Origin: Prorocentrum cordatum
Taxonomy: Eukaryota > Sar > Dinophyceae > Prorocentrales > Prorocentraceae
Assembly (NCBI GenBank): GCA_963575745.1
Contig: CAUYUJ010014337.1
Span: 182,821-246,820, forward strand
Length of the DNA: 64,000 nt
Reading direction: 5' to 3'
Shown here: positions 63,601 through 64,000 of the stretch, in pieces
Position numbering within the stretch: position 1 is the stretch's first letter
How the letters are laid out: each line of letters begins with the position of its first letter
Translations under genes and position numbers: made by a program
Notes under the pieces: generated by a model
Database searches by the model: none
What the model was told of the DNA's origin: nothing
Seen by the model: only the letters and a program-made list of their open reading frames with translations

Positions 63601-63781
63601 GGCCTGGCGAGTCGAATCAAATCCTCGTCCCCAGATCGAAGGGCAGGGCTGTCGAGGGGGGGGTCTTGGAGAGCTCGGAGGCTGGGCGGGGCGCGCTCCT
63701 TGGCGTGCTTCCGCTCCATGTGCAGATCGAGGTAGTGCTCGTTCTTGAATTTCTTCCTCCCGCGGCGGACCGTGCCCCCCC
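38334..63781 (-). CDS. Large split gene: zinc-finger-like, Cys-rich, hydrophobic C-terminus
   Basis: Four minus-strand exons fit one gene: 63,781-63,699, 50,556-50,486, 44,494-44,389 and 38,441-38,334. The joins are in phase (0, 2, 0), and donors are GA, GC and GC with AG acceptors before G. The joined protein reads KFKNEHYLDLHMERKHA, then GGVCLADYCEVFEVC, RRRCETAMARCFPLGE and TIDCAIRAEQR, and ends near a hydrophobic MPVIVILIFIV. The His-x4-His after LDLH is the second half of a C2H2 finger; its cysteine pair must lie in an exon beyond the window. The Cys-rich region followed by a hydrophobic segment suggests a membrane-anchored or secreted protein. I recall uncharacterised eukaryotic proteins with this order (LDxHxxxxH, CLADYC, CFP) but cannot name one. 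The hydrophobic segment is short, so a further 3' exon is possible. All four ORFs of the 53.8-61.3 kb cassette lie antisense in the 13.1-kb first intron. Confidence 0.5.
38465..38645 (-). repeat. (CCT)n patch and family B copy in minus orientation
   Basis: CTCCTCCTCCACCTCC at 38,470-38,500, then family B (CGGCTTCTGGGGCCTTCACC, CGACTCAGGATGAACAGCC). The interval 38,646-39,420 is TC-rich on the plus strand without a supported gene. Confidence 0.55.
39421..40500 (+). repeat. Compound (TATG)n / (CTGT)n / (CATG)n microsatellite
   Basis: About 1.1 kb of TATGTATG, CTGTCTGT and GCATGCAT with transitions between them. The very long Met-Tyr-Val-Cys and Thr-His-Ile-His frames on both strands are products of the tetranucleotides and are not genes. 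Confidence 0.95.
40600..40795 (+). repeat. (CCT)n-rich tract
   Basis: CTCCTCCTCC with CCCC interruptions in a regular pattern toward 40,740-40,790. The interval 40,796-41,524 is GC-rich with pyrimidine patches and no supported gene. Confidence 0.85.
41525..41762. repeat. Family F palindromic repeat, two tandem units
   Basis: Two units of about 117 bp, closer to each other than the 17.8-kb pair: CGAGTTATCCGGGGTAACTC, GGATTCCCGAAAAAGGAACC, CCCGAGTTACCCCTGATGAT. Degenerate CTCGGGT phrases continue to about 42,010. Confidence 0.75.
42203..42330. mobile_element. Family N fold-back element
   Basis: It has the same ends and interior as 1,890-2,023 (GCCATCGCCCAGACGTCCA, GACCTCGCCGAGAAAGAATG, complement-like AAGCGATGC). 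The flanks 42,331-43,013 contain a (TA)n at 42,498-42,520 and a CTTGCTGCTTACTGTT direct repeat at 42,748-42,805. Confidence 0.5.
43014..43575. mobile_element. Two family J fold-back elements
   Basis: 43,014-43,136: AGGCCTCCTGGATGGGGTCC on the left and a complement-like GACCCCGTCCAAGGGACCT on the right, with a short GCATCGCCGATGC core. 43,345-43,575: the same ends with the core expanded to many GCACCGGCGATGC iterations. Core length varies between copies while the ends are conserved. Confidence 0.65.
43744..43917. mobile_element. Family M fold-back element
   Basis: The ends are AGATCTGGGGTTCGGTCAGG and its near-complement CCCGACCAAATCTGG. Inside them lies CATCCTCCAGGCGG, matched by TTCCTCCTGTAGAAGG. 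The AT-rich core has TTGAATATTCC as in 34,268 and 27,432. About 174 bp. Confidence 0.55.
44105..44260 (+). repeat. Dispersed repeat family B, best-preserved copy
   Basis: CCCCGGGACAGGCTTTTCG, CTGAGCCGTCGTTTTTTGATG, GCCCCGAGGCCCGGTAAGGG, then CCTCCCGTCGTGACTGTCG. It is used as the reference for the other copies. Confidence 0.65.
44389..44494 (-). CDS. Split gene, exon c (Cys-rich)
   Basis: A poly-C tract and CTGCAG precede it. It encodes LKRQAASQAACNNETLGEAR, RRCETAMARCFPLGE, and ends GGCGAG before GCACCG (GC donor), phase 0. Its first base completes the codon left by exon b. Confidence 0.5.
44630..44960 (+). repeat. (CCT)n followed by a two-copy 114-bp direct repeat
   Basis: Pure CCT to about 44,714. 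Then ACATGCTCGACTGCTTTCGG at 44,738 and 44,852 marks two units with TCTCTCCTCT and a (TA)n patch. Confidence 0.75.
45160..45700 (+). repeat. CCAAGA-rich degenerate repeat (family K)
   Basis: A TTGGAGGCCTTGG hairpin-like start, then AAGGCTCCCAAGACAGCCCC texture with GAACACGAACTTACATGTTG near 45,418. No gene is supported. Confidence 0.5.
45704..48360 (+). repeat. Tandem duplication, two units of about 1,296 bp
   Basis: Unit 1 starts near 45,704 and unit 2 near 47,000, both with GGGACGGAAAG-GCATTTAC. Matching landmarks are GAGCGCGAGATGTCGCTA, CGATGATGGTGACGACGAC, GTGCAGATGTTCGAACACG and, at the end, GGTCCGTTAAC / TCCGTTAACAAGGAAAA repeats. Much of the interior is TCTTGGG-CC texture, the complement of the family K and 0.9-kb element texture. 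Frames differ between units, so it is not coding. Confidence 0.8.
48449..49165 (+). repeat. 87-bp direct repeat, family L, family K and GAATCG in series
   Basis: Two 87-bp units with CCACCCCCTCACACTCCCCC start at 48,449 and 48,536. A family L copy (48,623-48,730, CCGCCGACCCCCGCTTGCCA) follows. Then come CCAAGACGCC texture (48,780-49,080) and AATCGAATCGGAATC (49,085-49,165). L next to K repeats the arrangement at 27.3-28.4 kb. Confidence 0.6.
49486..49655. mobile_element. Family E element
   Basis: TTTATGAGAAACC and GAAGGTCCGCGCGGACTCC on the left, GGCAGCGCCGGAGGCGC in the core, ATCCGCGCGAACCCTGG on the right. A duplicated TAAACGTGAGAACCTTCG phrase precedes it. Confidence 0.5.
49655..50240 (+). 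repeat. Family D repeat with internal duplication and (CCT)n
   Basis: The family start (TTTTCGGCGTTTCGACATCGG) occurs at 49,672 and again at 50,020 as CTCGGTGTCTCGGCATTGGG. A CCT tract (49,928-50,015) lies just before the second. The family D end (GCTCGGAGCAGGTGCCAGAA) follows. Confidence 0.5.
50486..50556 (-). CDS. Split gene, exon b (CLADYC)
   Basis: It begins after GAGCCAG with GAGCTTGCC, encodes ELAPGGVCLADYCEVFEVC and HGES, and ends AATCCAG before GCTTGC (GC donor), phase 2. Third positions are nearly all G or C. Confidence 0.55.
50557..51130. repeat. Intron sequence with a family E remnant
   Basis: Start of the 13.1-kb intron in plus coordinates. 50,885-51,010 has GGCGGCGCCTCCGGCGCCGC and AATCCACGCGGACATTCGCG, a decayed family E copy. 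GATTAGGCCAGA/GATTGGGCC phrases lie at 50,720-50,820. Confidence 0.4.
51131..51400. other. AT-rich island ending in telomere-like CCCTAA variants
   Basis: AT-rich with AAGAGA and CTCTTAAA phrases, some inverted (GATTCTCTTAAAAC / GTCCAATCTCTTAAAC). It ends CAACCCCAACCCCGAAACCC and CCCTAACCCTTAG, which resembles degenerate CCCTAAA telomere repeats. A related GGAGACGTCGATCTCTTA patch is at 62,120. Confidence 0.45.
51430..52375 (+). repeat. A/C-biased low-complexity block
   Basis: For most of 51,590-51,870 and 51,960-52,370 the plus strand is almost only A and C (ACACACAAACACC texture), giving Thr/His/Lys/Asn or Val/Cys/Gly frames. It marks the left side of the ORF cassette. Confidence 0.8.
52467..52690 (+). 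repeat. Minisatellite, GTTAGCTGGGTGGCGGCCGT unit
   Basis: Four copies of TAGCTGGGTGGCGGCCGTCA start at 52,471, 52,528, 52,572 and 52,616, followed by CTCG-rich fillers and a final GATCGTTAGCTG. Confidence 0.8.
52781..53699 (+). mobile_element. 0.9-kb element, left copy (inverted relative to 59.2-60.1 kb)
   Basis: It aligns along its whole length with the reverse complement of 59,186-60,090: AAATCCCACC and GGGCTACGTTGGTAT at the start, CCCCTGCTCGGGG, GGATGCGCCGC, CCAAGATGGCCC texture, GGCATTCTCGCC, and GGGCTGGTGGGG, TACGCGAAGCGTCAA at the end. Identity looks around 85 percent by eye. It is followed by TTTCAG before G, a good acceptor, just upstream of ORF A, so it may be an intron. No donor could be fixed (candidates near 52,729 and 52,754). 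Confidence 0.7.
53741..53760 (+). other. Possible spliced-leader relic before ORF A (weak)
   Basis: TAGCCGTTTGGGCTGTCAG resembles the 3' part of the dinoflagellate spliced leader (TAGCCATTTTGGCTCAAG) with several mismatches, 26 bases before the ATG. Alone it would not be convincing. Confidence 0.3.
53786..54967 (+). CDS. Cassette ORF A: basic Lys/Ala-repeat protein, 393 residues
   Basis: A single-exon frame from ATG (CCACATGAAGG) to TAG. The frame is open further upstream through an ATG at 53,738 and into the 0.9-kb element, so an earlier start is possible. The N-terminal 130 residues are mixed and helical (TLLQAAWHQQIHTFFMDPTL, SYRSRAMLAHLRDAAASSKH). An acidic middle follows (TVDDSDDDVTL, SDSEDEYVF), then a Lys/Ala/Val repeat of a 5-residue unit (AKVAK) at about 310-340, coded by a 15-bp DNA repeat. 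The C-terminus is Lys/Arg-rich (KKLLHSKVYHQERRQLEK). The basic tail suggests nucleic-acid binding or nuclear localisation. No family was recognised. It is the first of four plus-strand ORFs separated by 0.6-0.9 kb. Confidence 0.65.
   Translation: MKERRFTGVDLSSDVAQRLLKDHVSVDAMQNPCNLWKYGTPGTESTLWKKGPKWDDLYRSRSFLEELLEETKGRTLLQAAWHQQIHTFFMDPTLGQHKFKAEDITKASYRSRAMLAHLRDAAASSKHPPARFSKLQGLIDMMFVPPRKISMTSAAIEEPQKALPKMAESKEKRTVDDSDDDVTLCPPTCAKSNKDLIMVKSDSEDEYVFNIFKTGCAPIAPTIADAEAKTLTGGDDELNSLVCEASKETAIDPRVGNKNFGWGQFAYKEKIDADTPCCPKKRITGKRAAGPPPPSCGGSTAKMTKAEVPHVAKAKVAKAKVAKAKVAKAKVAKAKVAKAEVDTVMKPGLKSSAKKLLHSKVYHQERRQLEKTMCKAVAKKVAAVRARAAVAHL
54968..55520. other. Spacer between ORFs A and B
   Basis: It contains a TCATACTCATACTCATAC repeat and a long TC-rich tract (55,140-55,305). 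Nothing else was recognised. It probably includes the ORF A 3' UTR. Confidence 0.5.
55521..55541 (+). other. Spliced-leader relic before ORF B (moderate)
   Basis: GAAGCCGTTTTGGCCCACGAG matches GTAGCCATTTTGGCTCAAG at most positions, allowing a short insertion near the end. It lies 61 bases before the ATG. Confidence 0.45.
55603..56028 (+). CDS. Cassette ORF B: small acidic protein, 141 residues
   Basis: It starts at ATG in a good context (ACAACCATGG) and ends TGA. The first 60 residues are strongly acidic (ESELERLIERDDTDDPEVV, VDADTQQF). The second half is predicted helical with hydrophobic spacing (AIIEKLLMVASHY, SSIQNMIVLGKLLQTYYEHH). An acidic partner beside the very basic ORFs A and C would suit a protein-protein or chaperone role, but that is conjecture. 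No homologue was recognised, and the reading frame has no introns. Confidence 0.65.
   Translation: MVDDSSQSLDIESELERLIERDDTDDPEVVPVPESQTDSQMVDADTQQFIYAVEPEKDYSEHIAIIEKLLMVASHYDSKIEDNDYTRSLKSSIQNMIVLGKLLQTYYEHHDPEDVPPTSLSKLKNEWVRLKPIVKRIADSP
56029..56619. repeat. Spacer B-C with CCCTAAAGCACGG minisatellite
   Basis: Seven imperfect copies of a 25-26 bp unit (CCTAAAACATCCCTAAAGCA) lie at 56,340-56,540. The first part (56,029-56,335) is unique, with no gene. Confidence 0.7.
56620..56812. repeat. Long hairpin: (GTCAGAAAA)n facing (TTTTCTGAC)n
   Basis: The left arm (56,620-56,705) and right arm (56,743-56,812) are near-perfect reverse complements of about 70 bp, down to the position of an extra AA. 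They flank a (TA)n loop. It sits about 30 bases before the spliced-leader relic of ORF C. Confidence 0.85.
56844..56865 (+). other. Spliced-leader relic before ORF C (good)
   Basis: TGTAGCCATTGTTGGTCCAAG matches the dinoflagellate leader CGTAGCCATTTTGGCTCAAG except for one insertion and about three substitutions. It lies 46 bases before the ATG. Confidence 0.65.
56912..57979 (+). CDS. Cassette ORF C: basic-tailed coiled-coil protein, 355 residues
   Basis: ATG in good context (GACATGGCG) to TAG, one exon. The N-terminus is MAPKAKPKAKPKAS, a Lys/Pro/Ala tail like those of DNA-binding proteins. A helical region follows (LSQEEITAAEKALRDIES), then a mixed middle with KFMITFLAMKSRESNANKTF and WLDSKKLEMRPDP. 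The last 110 residues look like coiled coil (KLFKLKEAELEAKQMKND, VKKLDTKVSQLETGFEKM). The C-terminus PARKKTKKE could be a nuclear localisation signal. I have the impression that similar MAPKAK-type proteins recur near transposon-like genes in dinoflagellates, but this could not be checked. Its place just before ORF D suggests an accessory function. Confidence 0.7.
   Translation: MAPKAKPKAKPKASAAKAALAKSKESLHSLAETLSQEEITAAEKALRDIESNRDEKRRMEASMTYYVKQSGDVEEGQRISGDSRRKFMITFLAMKSRESNANKTFQGNHDIIKTHGKHAKKVWQGKEEMERKYGAKRVRAWLDSKKLEMRPDPITGSTEEDMAEYSLTKDFEIEGQDDKVKLGMQTSGENVSDEAWKEMAGQFADMGSCLLPQMGIQASTDEAAGSDGTGIKKETEQIGNPLDSLAIMKDTKSKLFKLKEAELEAKQMKNDAAGVPYAGALEKDLNDFVPKIGACVKAVEKLILSDSKEALDVEEVKKLDTKVSQLETGFEKMREWAIKFGFQSAKPARKKTKKE
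57980..58601. other. Spacer between ORFs C and D
   Basis: It contains a (GA)n tract (58,130-58,175) and three degenerate copies of GGGTGTAAACAGCTTGATGC (58,313-58,400). The rest is unique and AT-richer than the region average. Confidence 0.5.
58602..58622 (+). other. Spliced-leader relic before ORF D (good)
   Basis: CCGTAGCCATTTT is identical to the first 13 bases of the dinoflagellate leader; the next bases AGTCCAAC compare with GGCTCAAG. It lies 11 bases before the ATG, a position expected if a trans-spliced mRNA was copied back into DNA. Confidence 0.7.
58634..61308 (+). CDS. Cassette ORF D: putative transposase-like protein, 590 residues, one intron
   Basis: Exon 1 is 58,634-59,174 and exon 2 is 60,077-61,308. 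The join (AACAG before GTGCAC; CTAGAG before GACTGG) keeps the frame and gives 590 residues. Motifs in order: IPLGLHGDGG (about 202-211) with SVYVVSWNSILGLG; RGDWDFYAE (285-293); NNCWLCKAS with a CxxC (307-310); YCMIDVLHAIDQGVCSH (365-381); VPKFHLWLHLCE (530-541); and NPRFYWTYSDEDLVG near the end. Spaced Asp residues in HGDG, GDWD and DVLHxxD, then His-rich strands, are reminiscent of RNase-H-fold transposases such as the CACTA/TNP2 group. That is an analogy; catalytic residues are not proved. Similar LHGDG...SW proteins are, to my recollection, a common uncharacterised family in dinoflagellate genomes. Confidence 0.7.
59175..60076 (+). mobile_element. Intron of ORF D = right copy of the 0.9-kb element
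   Basis: 902 nt from GTGCAC to CTAGAG, phase 1. From 59,186 to 60,090 it is the reverse complement of 52,781-53,699, so the homology runs about 14 bases into exon 2. The interior is TTGGGCCATCTTGG texture, then a GC-rich end. TTCTGGA in exon 1 (59,158) and TTTTGGA in exon 2 (60,088) may be a target duplication. Confidence 0.7.
61309..62200 (+). repeat. CTTGGGGCCGTCT repeat then (TATG)n/(TG)n microsatellite
   Basis: 61,400-61,610 has the family K complement texture. 61,650-62,110 is TATGTATG and GTGTGTATGTGTG. 62,110-62,200 is AT-rich with GGAGACGTCGATCTC, like the island at 51.2 kb. Confidence 0.85.
62201..63698. other. GC-rich end of the 13.1-kb intron
   Basis: (GGA)n at 62,426-62,485 and GTCGTC triplets at 62,700-62,820; the rest is unique. 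The plus-strand frame at 62,750-63,735 is long but Arg/Ser-rich with no domain. It is partly the antisense of the split gene's exon a. Confidence 0.4.
63699..63781 (-). CDS. Split gene, exon a (half C2H2 finger)
   Basis: It encodes VRRGRKKFKNEHYLDLHMER and KHAK. The 3' end is AAG before GAGCGC, a GA donor. The 5' limit is approximate (after AATAG), because the frame stays open to about 63,960. The intron side reads GAGCGCGCC, close to the GAGCTTGCC at the start of exon b. Confidence 0.55.
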
Positions 63782-64000
63782 CTATTCGCCCTTTCTCCCT
63801 CCCCCTTCCCCTCCCCCTCCTCCTTTCCCCATGCTTCCCCATCCTCCGCCCACAAATACTCAGCAAACTTCCAATCTGAATGAGATCCCCATGCTTCCCG
63901 TGAAGATCGCCGAGGAAAGTCTCGCCCACTCCACTCAGCTGTTGCACATGAGATCTCAAACTGGTTGTTTCTTTCTGTTCTGCCTCTGCAGCACGGGTTT
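63782..64000. other. Upstream of exon a, to window end
   Basis: The minus-strand frame stays open (GVGETFLGDLHGKHGDLIQI), so coding sequence or intron is possible. The earlier exons of the split gene are expected beyond the window. Confidence 0.3.

Overview
The window looks like dinoflagellate nuclear DNA. It is GC-rich and gene-poor, and it is full of microsatellites and short fold-back repeats. Coding sequence appears as small exons between long introns. Splice junctions follow the dinoflagellate pattern: AG before a G at the acceptor, with GT, GC and GA donors all in use. Sequences resembling the dinoflagellate spliced leader (DinoSL) lie just upstream of several start codons. No rRNA, tRNA, CRISPR or bacterial-type operon was seen. 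All gene models were read by eye; no database search or transcript data were available.

Layout. 1-10.6 kb: dispersed repeats, an inverted duplication, a 90-bp minisatellite and a 1.3-kb tandem duplication. 10.6-13.5 kb, minus strand: a complete five-exon gene for a small SAM-dependent methyltransferase of the METTL13/EEF1AKMT4 type, the best-supported conserved gene here. 13.5-22 kb: repeats plus an unidentified minus-strand exon cluster (19.0-20.5 kb). 22.2-24.3 kb, plus strand: a Cys-rich protein built of 56-residue repeats, then a candidate small membrane protein with micro-exons. 24-38 kb: microsatellites, fold-back elements, a reverse-transcriptase remnant (32 kb) and an isolated terminal exon (33.3 kb). 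38.3-63.8 kb, minus strand: four phase-compatible exons of one gene with a zinc-finger-like segment, a Cys-rich segment and a hydrophobic C-terminal segment. Its introns are 13.1, 6.0 and 5.9 kb.

The 13.1-kb intron (50.56-63.70 kb) holds the most interesting structure: four plus-strand ORFs, antisense to the host gene. A is a Lys/Ala-repeat basic protein. B is a small acidic protein. C is a basic-tailed coiled-coil protein. D is a 590-residue protein with transposase-like motifs. Each has a spliced-leader-like relic before its ATG (clear for C and D, weaker for B and A), suggesting that the ORFs passed through spliced mRNA and were copied back into DNA. ORF D is interrupted by a 902-bp intron that splices in frame. 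A 0.9-kb inverted copy of that intron sequence lies just upstream of ORF A. If the ORFs came from cDNA, this intron was gained afterwards, which fits an introner-type mobile intron.

At least ten dispersed repeat families recur through the window; several have terminal inverted repeats and look like MITEs. They are labelled A-N for cross-reference only. These labels are unrelated to the ORF labels A-D and are not established names.
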